Shown in pieces: positions 18,124-27,425 of a DNA stretch of 38,960 nt (the first letter of the stretch is position 1; every line of letters starts with the position of its first letter). This DNA comes from an uncultured Clostridia bacterium (lineage in GTDB: Bacteria > Bacillota > Clostridia > Oscillospirales > CAG-272): the NCBI GenBank assembly GCA_947643245.1, contig CANRVI010000004.1, forward strand, positions 1-38,960, read 5' to 3'. The notes under the pieces are model-generated. The model saw nothing but the letters and a program-made list of their open reading frames with translations. It did not search any database and was not told the origin of the DNA. The translations under genes were made by a program, and so were the position numbers.

Positions 18124-18600
18124 TCATTTCTGCGCAGAAGTAAAATCAATATCGATCTGGTACCGTACTAAATAGTACTCCCTCTTTAAGCCGTATGCGC
18201 AAAATGCAGGTATTCGGATCATCCTCGTTCGTGTGCCCGTTGGAATTCCATGAGGCAAAAATTTTCCATAGATTTGCGGCAAGCGCAGTGTTTTTCATCT
18301 CTAGGATGTCCATGCTCTCGCCGATTCCACTTGCGATAAGTCATTCTTTACAACAGCAACGGTGGAATTTTCCTGAATCTGCAGCATTTTGTTAGAAAGT
18401 GCATACGTAATCGAATAAAAGGATTGATCCTCATAGTATGTATCTACAACACGCACTGCCGAACGATCTCTATTCACAGCAGCTGCAGAAAGCAATGTGT
18501 CGTGCCCAAAGCATCTGTCATAATAGCTGAAATTTCCGCAGCTACTTTTCGTATAAAACTAAAATTCTTTTGTGCCTTCAAATTTTTATATATTAATTTC
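18124..18600 (-). pseudogene. Frameshifted pyridoxamine 5'-phosphate oxidase-like flavoprotein pseudogene
   Basis: Consecutive minus-strand segments in different frames: ...FIRKVAAEISAIMTDALG / GHDTLLSAAAVNRDRSAVRVVDTYYEDQSFYSITYALSNKMLQIQENSTVAVV / SGIGESMDILEMKNTALAANLWKIFASWNSNGHTNEDDPNTCILRIRLKEGVLFS / YQIDIDFTSAQK*. Together they make one ~155-aa protein. Confidence 0.75.
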
Positions 18601-18621
18601 CATCTAGAGACAAGGACTCTT

Positions 18622-20466
18622 TCAGATTTCAACCTGTCTATAGCTGCGCGTGATGTTCTCTCTGACAGGAGACGCCTTATCAATTTCAGTTGCCGGCAGC
18701 CATGTAGTGTAGGGCGTGCCGCTTGCACCGGCAGCCTGCATATCGCATAAAACCAACGGCTGCCCATGATTGTTAAAGTGAAAAAGCCTGCCGCAAAGGT
18801 AAGCGGGCTCCGTCTGTACAAACTGCAGATTTCCCAGAGCAATTTCCGGCGGAACATCGTGAATTGAATCCGCGTAGTAAAAACCATCGTATGCCAGCAG
18901 CAGGGGGCCACGGTATACAGAGCATTTGTTCGTGTATTCTTTTTCTCCCGGGGCAAATCGCAGAGACATATCAAAATCAATGGCAATCGTGTCTCCATCT
19001 GCCCATTCCCGCTCAATCAGAAAATATCCGGGACATACTTCTTCTGGAACATCATCATTCATTTGCACTTTGGTTTTTTCAGACCAAAACGGAATGCGGA
19101 CAAATATCTTTCGCTCCGCGTTCTCTAAACCGGATAATTGAATACGCACTTTCCCGTCATAAGGGTAATCTGTCTCCTGACAAATACAGATTTTGCTGTC
19201 TCCGATCTTCACTTCTCCTTTGCCTGCGCCATAATAATTGATGTAAAGCGCATGGCCATCTGTCATATAGGCCCAGCGAGCAAGTTCTCCAAACATCCGC
19301 GGGGCATTTACAGAGCAGCAGTTCAAATCCGGACTGCCAGGACGGCATTGGAAGCCAATCTCCCAATAGTTTGCTTTTTTATCCCCCTCCATGGGCGTAT
19401 TGTACGTTGACCATCTTCCGGTAGGAGAGAAACTACCCAATCCCGCATTATAAGTAGAAAGCTCCAATGCATCTGCCGCCGTACTGTCTCCGGTAAGCTG
19501 CAGCATTTCCGCTGTAAGCGCCATATAAGCGACGGTACAGCAGGTTTCGATAGCACCACTTTCATAGGGATTTCCGATAGCTTGTTCTCCCGTAGAAAAA
19601 CCGCCCGTATTGTGGACATCTGTTTGCGTGATGCTGCGCCAAATTTGAACAAACGCCTTTTTATAGTTTTCCTCACCGGTACAGTAATACAGCTGAGCAA
19701 GCGCCATGATTGAATGCAGGCTTTCCCACCGCGGCTTCGGCGTTTTGTAATATTCCTGGTCCGCTAGGGCCAGACGATAATAATCCCCGCAGCCTGGCGC
19801 TGCAAAATCCTGGACAACCTCCAATGCAAAGTCCAAATACTTTTGCGTCTGCGTTTCCCTGTACAAAATGGCAAACACATGGCCCACAGCATAGTTCATT
19901 TCTGTCTCGCCCATATCGTAAAGCCGGCGGCTGCCGGGCTTTGTGTTATAAAACATTTCGCAGAACAAATCTGCAATTTTTATCACACAATCCCAGGCGG
20001 ACTGGTCGCCCGTTTCCCGGTACCACAGCAGCAGTCCATACATGATATGATAGTGGGACCATCCGTCCCAGGTATTGTATGGGTCCTCGTCTCCAATCTT
20101 TTCTCTGGAAGAACGGCCGGAAAGCTGGCAGTCGGATGGCCAACAGCCCAGGTATCCATTTTCTCTCTGCAGCGAGGTTAACTCTGCGATGAAAGACTGC
20201 AAGTATGTATACAATTTTGGATTTTTTGTAAGGCGGTAAATCAGTACGGAACAGGTAATATATTTTCCGGCAAATTCTCCTGACCAAGGGAGCAGCCTGC
20301 GGCCAGGCTTTTTGTCCGGATACTTCAGCATATCTAGAATAGCCGGGTTGGATTCTCGGATCCCAATGAGCCAGTTATCTATAATTCCTTCTGTGAGATT
20401 TCCTATAACGTCATCCATTTGCAGATGTATTTCCGATACGGGCTGCATTTTTTCTTTCATAATCAA
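18622..20466 (-). CDS. GH127 / DUF1680-like (beta-L-arabinofuranosidase-type) protein
   Basis: LLPWSGEFAGKYITCSVLIYRLTKNPKLYTYLQSFIAELTSLQRENGYLG; ETCCTVAYMALTAEMLQLTGDSTAADALELSTYNAGLGS; LNCCSVNAPRMFGELARWAYM. Confidence 0.82.
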   Translation of the reverse strand: MIMKEKMQPVSEIHLQMDDVIGNLTEGIIDNWLIGIRESNPAILDMLKYPDKKPGRRLLPWSGEFAGKYITCSVLIYRLTKNPKLYTYLQSFIAELTSLQRENGYLGCWPSDCQLSGRSSREKIGDEDPYNTWDGWSHYHIMYGLLLWYRETGDQSAWDCVIKIADLFCEMFYNTKPGSRRLYDMGETEMNYAVGHVFAILYRETQTQKYLDFALEVVQDFAAPGCGDYYRLALADQEYYKTPKPRWESLHSIMALAQLYYCTGEENYKKAFVQIWRSITQTDVHNTGGFSTGEQAIGNPYESGAIETCCTVAYMALTAEMLQLTGDSTAADALELSTYNAGLGSFSPTGRWSTYNTPMEGDKKANYWEIGFQCRPGSPDLNCCSVNAPRMFGELARWAYMTDGHALYINYYGAGKGEVKIGDSKICICQETDYPYDGKVRIQLSGLENAERKIFVRIPFWSEKTKVQMNDDVPEEVCPGYFLIEREWADGDTIAIDFDMSLRFAPGEKEYTNKCSVYRGPLLLAYDGFYYADSIHDVPPEIALGNLQFVQTEPAYLCGRLFHFNNHGQPLVLCDMQAAGASGTPYTTWLPATEIDKASPVRENITRSYRQVEI

Positions 20467-20495
20467 ACCATTCCTTTTATTGATATATTGACAAA

Positions 20496-21293
20496 TTATA
20501 TAAGCGCAATTTCCAAAATATAGCTTTCGTCCAGATCCAATAGCGTTGCAACCAAATCTGCGTGGGCATAGGAGTCATGCGCCTTGCTGTTGTGAGCGTC
20601 GCTGCCAAACAAAAACTTGCACCCACACTCCTTTGCAATCTGAAACATACGCATCTGGGAACAGGATGCAATCTCCTCTTCCGTTTTAGTATGCATAGAG
20701 TCTACATTGATTTCAATAGCGATTCCCCGTTCGGCAGTTTGGCTGAACAGACTTTTAAAGCAATCGTCAGAAATCATATCTATTAAAATCGTATAATCAT
20801 ATGGACAGCCTACTGCTTCAAAGGGATGTGCGATGGCGGTAATATATTCATATACAGAACTGTTTAAAATGTCTTCATAAGCCTGTATCATAAAATCCAC
20901 ATGTTTTTGATATGGTTGGTAAAAGCTTCTAGGCATAACCAGATGCGTATGGGAGTTTGGAACCAAAACAAAATCAAGCTGCTGTGCAGTTTCTTTTGTA
21001 ATCGTTACGTCTCTGCGAACGGGGTCGTATTCCGTCTCACACCCAAAATACAACTTTATATGGGGATCGGTGCGGCAGGCCAGTTCCGGTTTTAAACGGA
21101 GCAGACGGGAAAAATTTTGAGGCACATAAAAAGGCGTGGCACCAGGAATTTTTTCATCCCAGAAATGATTGGAAAAGCCCAAATGTGTAAGTCCTAGTTT
21201 TTTAGCAGTTTCCAAATAATTTTCTACAGTCGCCGATTCATCTGCACACAAAGACAGTCCCGTATGTATATGAAAGTCGTGTCGTATTCTCAT
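20496..21293 (-). CDS. PHP-domain phosphoesterase (histidinol-phosphatase-like)
   Basis: DFHIHTGLSLCADESATVENYLETAKKLGLTHLGFSNHFW; IAHPFE; FLFGSDAHN. Start set at MRIRHDF. Confidence 0.85.
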   Translation of the reverse strand: MRIRHDFHIHTGLSLCADESATVENYLETAKKLGLTHLGFSNHFWDEKIPGATPFYVPQNFSRLLRLKPELACRTDPHIKLYFGCETEYDPVRRDVTITKETAQQLDFVLVPNSHTHLVMPRSFYQPYQKHVDFMIQAYEDILNSSVYEYITAIAHPFEAVGCPYDYTILIDMISDDCFKSLFSQTAERGIAIEINVDSMHTKTEEEIASCSQMRMFQIAKECGCKFLFGSDAHNSKAHDSYAHADLVATLLDLDESYILEIALI

Positions 21294-21414
21294 AAACGCC
21301 CTCCGACAGCGGCACACATAAAGTAATTTTATAAAGTAGAAATGCCTGTGCATTATATATGCATTGTACTATAAAACATTGAAAAATGCAAGAATATAAC
21401 CACGATATAAATAC

Positions 21415-21442
21415 AAAAAAGGGAGAATACTCTCCCTTTTTT
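21415..21442. terminator. Bidirectional terminator
   Basis: AAAAAAGGGAGA-ATAC-TCTCCCTTTTTT, 12-bp perfect stem. Confidence 0.85.
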
Positions 21443-21445
21443 CTC

Positions 21446-22258
21446 TTAAACTATCTGCAGCCATTCCAATGCAGACTTCACCCAGCCGCCTATATGGGGA
21501 TCGCCCTTAGCCGGATCATTCTGGGACGTCTCAGCCGTCACCACAGACATTCCGTGAGGTCCCTTTGGATAAATATGCAGTTCCACGGGGATATTATGCG
21601 CAATCAGCGCCTGCGCATACAGCATGGAATTTTGAATGGGTACGCAGTCATCATTCTGCGTCTGCCAAATAAACACAGGCACTGTATTTTCGCCCACTTG
21701 CAATTCCAAAGAGCATTCCTGCTTCCACCGCTCCGCATCCGATCCAGATCCGCAAATCAGCTCTCTAGAGTATTCGTGTGCGTACTCTCCCATGCTGATC
21801 ACCGGGTAGGAAAGAATCACGCCGCGCGGTTTGTTCATTCCAAAGGGCATATCCGGCGCAGATTTGGCATACTCTCTGTCCCACAGGGTACCGATTGCAC
21901 CAGCCAAGTGGCCGCCAGCAGAAAATCCGCACACAAAGATTCGATCAGGATCAATATTGTATTTCTCTGCATTTTCTCGAATATGGCAAATCGCCAAAGA
22001 AACGTCTACTAATGGGCGGGGATATTTTGCATGCTCCCCAATAGAATAAGACAGTACAAATGCATTACAGCCTGCTGCAAGAAATGTTTTTGCGGCAGGC
22101 TCCGCCTCCCGCTCCGCAAGAAACGCATATGCGCCTCCGGGAAGGACAATTACCGCGTCTCTGGGTCGAACGCACATGTCTCCTGTATTGTTTGCAATAT
22201 ATGTGCAAAGACGCACATTTTCGTCTCCCTCACGCAGATAAATCGTTTCGCAGGTCAT
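21446..22258 (-). CDS. Alpha/beta hydrolase (acetyl esterase-like)
   Basis: VLPGGAYAFLAEREAEPAAKTFLAAGCNAFVLSYS; GFSAGGHLAGAIG nucleophile elbow; C-terminal GPHGMS. Confidence 0.87.
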   Translation of the reverse strand: MTCETIYLREGDENVRLCTYIANNTGDMCVRPRDAVIVLPGGAYAFLAEREAEPAAKTFLAAGCNAFVLSYSIGEHAKYPRPLVDVSLAICHIRENAEKYNIDPDRIFVCGFSAGGHLAGAIGTLWDREYAKSAPDMPFGMNKPRGVILSYPVISMGEYAHEYSRELICGSGSDAERWKQECSLELQVGENTVPVFIWQTQNDDCVPIQNSMLYAQALIAHNIPVELHIYPKGPHGMSVVTAETSQNDPAKGDPHIGGWVKSALEWLQIV

Positions 22259-22297
22259 TTCTTGTTCGTATATCCCTTCTAAAATCCTATATGGTGA

Positions 22298-23392
22298 TTA
22301 AATATCCAAATATCCCAATTTATACAGCAATTCTGCCGACAGCAGCGCCCCGCCTGCAGCGCCCCGCAGGGTATTGTGGGAAAGTCCTACAAACTTCCAG
22401 TCAAAAAGCGTATCCTCACGCAGCCGTCCTGCACTGACGCCCATTCCGCCGCAGATGTCTCTATCCAAATGGGTCTGCGGACGATTATCTTCTTCAAAAT
22501 ATGTAATAAACTGCTCCGGCGCATGCGGCAATCCCAGCGTCTGGGGCTTGCCCTTAAACGACTTCCATTCAGAAAGAATCTGTTCTTTAGTAGGCTTGTT
22601 CTCAAAGTTTACAAATACCGTCGCCATGTGTCCGTCTAAAACAGGCACGCGAATACACTGACTGGTAATTATGGTATCTTCAGCAGGTACAATTACTCCG
22701 TCCTTATATTCTCCCCAGATGCGCAAGGGCTCGCGTTCGCTTTTTTCTTCCTCTCCGCCAATAAAGGGAATCACATTATCTACAATTTCCGGCATTTCCC
22801 GGAATGTTTTGCCGGCACCACTGATTGCCTGGTAAGTGCTGACCACTACCTGGCGCACACCAAACTTACGCAGGGGCGTAAGCATAGGCACATAGCTCTG
22901 AATAGAACAGTTGGGCTTCACCGCGATAAATCCACGTGTTGTTCCCAGCCGTTTCTTCTGATCGGCAATCACCGCCGCGTGGTCATCATTAATTTCCGGA
23001 ATCAGCATAGGAACATCGGGCGTCCATCGGTTGGCGCTATTGTTGGATACGACAGGCAGTTCCGCCTTTGCATAGGCTTCTTCCATCGCAATAACCGCGT
23101 CTTTTTTCATATCGACTGCGCAAAAGATAAAGTCCACCTTCTCTTTCATGGCAGCAATATCGGCAGCATCCATTACCACCATATCCCGAGCATATGCCGG
23201 AATCTCGCAGGACAGCTTCCATCTGTCCCCCACTGCATCCGTATATTTTGTGCCTGCGCTGCGTGCGCTTGCGGCAAGGGCAGTTACTTCAAAATAGGGA
23301 TGATTTTCCAAAAGCGTAATGAACCGCTGTCCTACCATCCCCGTTGCTCCAACGATTCCCGCTCTGATTTTGCCAGCCACGATTGTCACCAT
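22298..23392 (-). CDS. asd: Aspartate-semialdehyde dehydrogenase
   Basis: KIRAGIVGATGMVGQRFITLLENHPYFEVTALAASARSAG; VVSNNSANRW; AVKPNCSIQSYVPML; STYQAISGAGK. Confidence 0.93.
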   Translation of the reverse strand: MVTIVAGKIRAGIVGATGMVGQRFITLLENHPYFEVTALAASARSAGTKYTDAVGDRWKLSCEIPAYARDMVVMDAADIAAMKEKVDFIFCAVDMKKDAVIAMEEAYAKAELPVVSNNSANRWTPDVPMLIPEINDDHAAVIADQKKRLGTTRGFIAVKPNCSIQSYVPMLTPLRKFGVRQVVVSTYQAISGAGKTFREMPEIVDNVIPFIGGEEEKSEREPLRIWGEYKDGVIVPAEDTIITSQCIRVPVLDGHMATVFVNFENKPTKEQILSEWKSFKGKPQTLGLPHAPEQFITYFEEDNRPQTHLDRDICGGMGVSAGRLREDTLFDWKFVGLSHNTLRGAAGGALLSAELLYKLGYLDI

Positions 23393-23563
23393 ATCCGGGC
23401 GTTGCCCGGTCCTTTACTGGATTATAAATTTATATTGTGTCTATGTTATCATATGTTATGCCATTTGTCAATTATACCGCGGTGCAAATGTACGTTTTCC
23501 CGTCTTGACCAGCTATAGAAAATATGATATTATAATAGATGTAGATAATATACTATTGAAAGG

Positions 23564-24640
23564 ATGAATCCTATGCGTTCTAAATCTCTTTTGTCAGTAA
23601 TGCTCTGCATATCCATGCTTCTGACTACTCCTTTAGTTGGGCAAGTTTTTGCAGTGGACTGCGAACATACTTACGAGCAGACAATTGCAGAGGCTACTTG
23701 TATGGAAAAAGAACAAATCGTCTATACCTGCAGCCTTTGTGGAGATTCCTACAAAGTCGCTGCGGACAAGCCTGTGCTTCCCGACTCTTGTTATGTTCTT
23801 TTAGAAAGCACCGTACAGGATGGGCAGCTTGTCGTGACGGTAAAACTGGAAAACAATCCAGGTATTTATTCTATGCGGATGATTTTCCATTACAATGTAG
23901 CTGCGCTTGCTCCTACAGCACGCATCAACGGTGATATTTGGACAAACAGTGAGTGTTGGACCACCACGCCGCCAAAAAATACTCCCTTCTTTTATACTGC
24001 ACAGTATACTGACATGATGAACAACAATACAAAGAACGGCCTCCTGTGCACACTGGTATTTGATATATTAGATACAGAAGAAGACTATGGATTTAAAGTA
24101 ACTTACGACAAGCGCCCTTTCATCACTTGTGACAACCAGCTCGTTGACGTAGCAACATTTAATATTGTAGGAAAGAGCGAGTACGGGAAGCATGTCCTGC
24201 AAACCCATACCACACCTCCCACATGTACGGAAGACGGATATACATATCAAGTCTGCACATACTGCCAGAATACCATTACAGAAGAATGTATTCCGTCGCC
24301 CGGCCACCAATGGGTGCTTACGCAGGAAATCGTTCCTCCTACCTTTGAAACCGAAGGGATCGGTCTATATACCTGCGATTCCTGTAGGGAAACAAAAGAG
24401 GAGACACTGCCGATTGTGGAGCGTTGGAAAAAAGGAGATCTGGACAACGACGGTACAATCACGTCGGCCGATATTATATATCTGCGCCGAGTCGCCGCTT
24501 CTCTTTCCTCTGTCCCACTGCAAATGTACGATGCAGCGGACATAAATGGAGATAATGTAGTCACGATGCTGGACTATGTCCAGCTTTGCCGGATCGCCGC
24601 AGGAAACGCACCTTATCCGCCTGATTGGAATATTGAATAA
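23564..24640 (+). CDS. Secreted protein with cohesin-like region, Cys-rich repeats and C-terminal type I dockerin
   Basis: Signal peptide MNPMRSKSLLSVMLCISMLLTTPLVGQVFA; cohesin-like LVVTVKLENNPGIYSMRMIFHYNVAAL; CxxC repeats (YTCSLCGDSY, YQVCTYCQN, YTCDSCRET); dockerin GDLDNDGTITSADIIYLRR...DINGDNVVTMLDYVQLCR. Confidence 0.85.
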   Translation: MNPMRSKSLLSVMLCISMLLTTPLVGQVFAVDCEHTYEQTIAEATCMEKEQIVYTCSLCGDSYKVAADKPVLPDSCYVLLESTVQDGQLVVTVKLENNPGIYSMRMIFHYNVAALAPTARINGDIWTNSECWTTTPPKNTPFFYTAQYTDMMNNNTKNGLLCTLVFDILDTEEDYGFKVTYDKRPFITCDNQLVDVATFNIVGKSEYGKHVLQTHTTPPTCTEDGYTYQVCTYCQNTITEECIPSPGHQWVLTQEIVPPTFETEGIGLYTCDSCRETKEETLPIVERWKKGDLDNDGTITSADIIYLRRVAASLSSVPLQMYDAADINGDNVVTMLDYVQLCRIAAGNAPYPPDWNIE

Positions 24641-24657
24641 AGCAAGGAGCGCCGCAA

Positions 24658-24698
24658 AAAAATCCCCACTGAAAGATAGATTTTCAGTGGGGATTTTT
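24658..24698 (+). terminator. Rho-independent terminator
   Basis: AAAAATCCCCACTGAAA-GATAGAT-TTTCAGTGGGGATTTTT, 17-bp stem. Confidence 0.9.
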
Positions 24699-24733
24699 AG
24701 TACACATATATTAGCATGCCGGTTTCAAGCGTA

Positions 24734-24749
24734 ATACAATATATAGTAT
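24734..24749. promoter_or_regulatory. NrdR-box-like palindrome 1
   Basis: ATACAATATATAGTAT; 14/16 by eye to ACACWATATATWGTGT. Confidence 0.6.
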
Positions 24750-24832
24750 TATGCAATTCGCTCAAACGTATGATACAGGCTGGTGCAGTGGAGGAATTTC
24801 CTCTTAACCGCATTGCTTGCGCGCTTGCATAT

Positions 24833-24848
24833 ATACCATATATTGTAT
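24833..24848. promoter_or_regulatory. NrdR-box-like palindrome 2
   Basis: ATACCATATATTGTAT; 13/16 by eye to the same consensus. Confidence 0.55.
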
Positions 24849-24945
24849 TGTGGTGCAAAATTGCAACTATATGTAGCATTACTGCTGAATATCATTTGCT
24901 AGTTTTGGCAATAATGCCGATATTTTCAGATTTGTACCAATCGCC

Positions 24946-24974
24946 TTGACAGGCTACAAGATATAGTATATAAT
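24946..24974 (+). promoter_or_regulatory. sigma-A-type promoter for nrdD
   Basis: TTGACA (24946-24951), 17 nt, TATAAT (24969-24974); AAGGAG ribosome-binding site before the ATG at 25032. Confidence 0.85.
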
Positions 24975-25031
24975 AAAAGCCCATGAATCAATCACACAGC
25001 CTATTGGCTTATCATATGTAAGGAGTGTATT

Positions 25032-27398
25032 ATGTATCAAGTTCAAAAGAGGGACGGCAAAGTCGCAGAGTTCGATCTGTCCAAAATCAGCAGCGCTATT
25101 ACGATGGCGTTTGAAGCACAGGAAAAGGACTTTGTTCCTTCCGTAATAGATTTTTTGGCCCTGAAGGTCACAGCAAATTTTGAACCTAAAATCAAAGACG
25201 GCATGGTCGCTGTGGAAGACATTCAGGACAGCGTGGAATCTGTTTTGGTACAGGCCGGATACGATGATGTGGCAAAAGCCTACATCCTGTACCGCCGCCA
25301 GCGGGAAAAGCTCCGTAATATCCAGTCCACTCTGGTTGACTATAAAGAAATTGTTGACAACTATGTAAAGCTCAACGACTGGAGAGTAAAAGAAAACTCC
25401 ACTGTTACCTATTCCGTAGGCGGGCTGATCCTGTCCAACTCCGGTGCGATTACAGCCAACTACTGGTTGTCTGAAATCTACGATGACGAAATTGCCTCTG
25501 CCCACAGAAACGCAGACGTCCATATCCACGATTTGTCCATGCTCACCGGCTACTGTGCAGGATGGTCTCTCCGTCAACTAATCAAGGAGGGCTTGGGCGG
25601 TGTTCCTGGTAAAATTACCAGCTCTCCTGCCAGCCATCTGGCAACTCTGTGCAACCAGATGGTGAACTTTCTTGGAATTATGCAAAACGAATGGGCCGGC
25701 GCTCAGGCATTTTCTTCCTTTGATACATATCTTGCTCCCTTTGTAAAAATAGATAATTTGTCCTATGATCAAGTAAAAAAGTGTATCGAAAGCTTTATCT
25801 ACGGCGTAAATACACCTTCCAGATGGGGCACGCAATCGCCCTTCTCCAATATTACCCTAGACTGGACAGTACCCGCAGACCTTGCAGAAGAGAACTGCAT
25901 TATCGGCGGCAAAGAGGTAGACTTCAAATACAAAGATTGTAAAAAAGAGATGGATATGGTTAACCGTGCTTTCATCGAAATCATGATTGAAGGCGATGCG
26001 AATGGCCGCGGCTTCCAGTATCCCATTCCTACTTACTCCATCACCCGAGATTTTGACTGGTCCGAAACAGAGAATAATAAACTTCTCTTTGAAATGACAG
26101 CCAAATATGGAACGCCGTATTTTTCCAACTATATCAATTCCGATATGGAGCCCAGCGATGTGCGGTCAATGTGCTGCCGCCTACGTCTGGACCTGCGGGA
26201 ACTGCGTAAAAAATCCGGCGGCTTCTTCGGCAGCGGTGAATCCACCGGCTCTGTAGGCGTTGTAACCATCAATATGCCTCGAATCGCGTATCTTTCCGAC
26301 AGCCCGGAAGATTTTTACCGGAGACTGGATCATATCATGGACCTCTCCGCACGCAGTTTAAAAATTAAACGGACCGTTGTTACCAAGCTGATGAACGAGG
26401 GATTGTATCCCTACACAAAACGGTATCTGGGCACCTTTGACAATCACTTCTCCACCATTGGCCTGGTTGGCATGAATGAGGCTGGTCTCAATGCAAAGTG
26501 GCTGAAAAAGGATATGACCCACCCCGAAACGCTCCAATTCACAAAAGAAGTGCTGGATCACATGCGGGAACGTCTATCCGACTATCAGGAAATGTACGGC
26601 GATCTGTACAATCTGGAAGCTACTCCTGCTGAATCTACCAGCTTCCGTCTGGCCAAGCATGATAAAAAGCGGTATCCGGATATCATCACTGCACATGAAG
26701 GCGCAACCCCTTACTACACCAACTCCTCTCACCTGCCTGTAGGATATACCGATGACGTATTCTCCGCGCTGGAACTGCAAGACGAACTGCAAACCCGGTA
26801 CACTTCCGGTACGGTATTCCACGCTTTTCTAGGAGAAAAACTGCCTGATTGGAAAGCTGCAGCAACACTGGTACGCAAAATCGCAGAAAACTTTACTCTG
26901 CCATACTATACTCTGTCGCCCACCTACTCTGTCTGCAAGGACCACGGCTATATCGCAGGAGAACAGTTCTCCTGCCCCACCTGCGGCGGCAAAACAGAGG
27001 TATATTCCAGAATCACCGGTTACTACCGTCCTGTTCTTAACTGGAACGATGGCAAGTCCCAAGAATATAAAGACCGGGTGGTTTACAACATCGGTACATC
27101 TGTAGTAAAACGCAGCAAAGCGCTGGCCGACAACGATGCGGCAGAACCTGCAGCACCTCAGGAAAATGACGCTATTCTTTTGTTCGCAACGAAAACTTGT
27201 CCGAAATGTAAGGTAGCCCAGTCTTTGCTGGACAAAGCAGGCGTCGAATATACAAAATTCTATGTAGAAGACCAGGAAGAACTTGCAAAAGCGCTTGGTC
27301 TGCGGCAAGCGCCTACCCTTGTAGTCGGCGAGCAGCAGTTTACAGATGTAGCCGGGATCAAAACTTTTCTAGACAAGACCGTCAAAGTTACCGTTTAA
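25032..27398 (+). CDS. nrdD: Anaerobic ribonucleoside-triphosphate reductase (class III) with C-terminal glutaredoxin-like domain
   Basis: N-terminal ATP cone (YQVQKRDGKVAEFDLSKISSAITMAFEA); GYCAGWSLRQLI; MCCRLRLDLRELRKKSGGFFGSGESTGSVGVVTINMPRIA; zinc site FSCPTCGGKTE; glycyl-radical region SRITGYYRPVLNWNDGK; C-terminal AILLFATKTCPKCKVAQSLLDKAGVEYTKFYVEDQEELAKALGLRQAPTLVVGEQQFTDVAGI. Confidence 0.95.
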   Translation: MYQVQKRDGKVAEFDLSKISSAITMAFEAQEKDFVPSVIDFLALKVTANFEPKIKDGMVAVEDIQDSVESVLVQAGYDDVAKAYILYRRQREKLRNIQSTLVDYKEIVDNYVKLNDWRVKENSTVTYSVGGLILSNSGAITANYWLSEIYDDEIASAHRNADVHIHDLSMLTGYCAGWSLRQLIKEGLGGVPGKITSSPASHLATLCNQMVNFLGIMQNEWAGAQAFSSFDTYLAPFVKIDNLSYDQVKKCIESFIYGVNTPSRWGTQSPFSNITLDWTVPADLAEENCIIGGKEVDFKYKDCKKEMDMVNRAFIEIMIEGDANGRGFQYPIPTYSITRDFDWSETENNKLLFEMTAKYGTPYFSNYINSDMEPSDVRSMCCRLRLDLRELRKKSGGFFGSGESTGSVGVVTINMPRIAYLSDSPEDFYRRLDHIMDLSARSLKIKRTVVTKLMNEGLYPYTKRYLGTFDNHFSTIGLVGMNEAGLNAKWLKKDMTHPETLQFTKEVLDHMRERLSDYQEMYGDLYNLEATPAESTSFRLAKHDKKRYPDIITAHEGATPYYTNSSHLPVGYTDDVFSALELQDELQTRYTSGTVFHAFLGEKLPDWKAAATLVRKIAENFTLPYYTLSPTYSVCKDHGYIAGEQFSCPTCGGKTEVYSRITGYYRPVLNWNDGKSQEYKDRVVYNIGTSVVKRSKALADNDAAEPAAPQENDAILLFATKTCPKCKVAQSLLDKAGVEYTKFYVEDQEELAKALGLRQAPTLVVGEQQFTDVAGIKTFLDKTVKVTV

Positions 27399-27425
27399 CA
27401 GAATACTTAGGAGAAACGCCCTTTT

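Noticed and set aside
24954-25577. 207-aa minus-strand ORF
   Set aside because: Antisense to the nrdD 5' end and promoter; no family motif.
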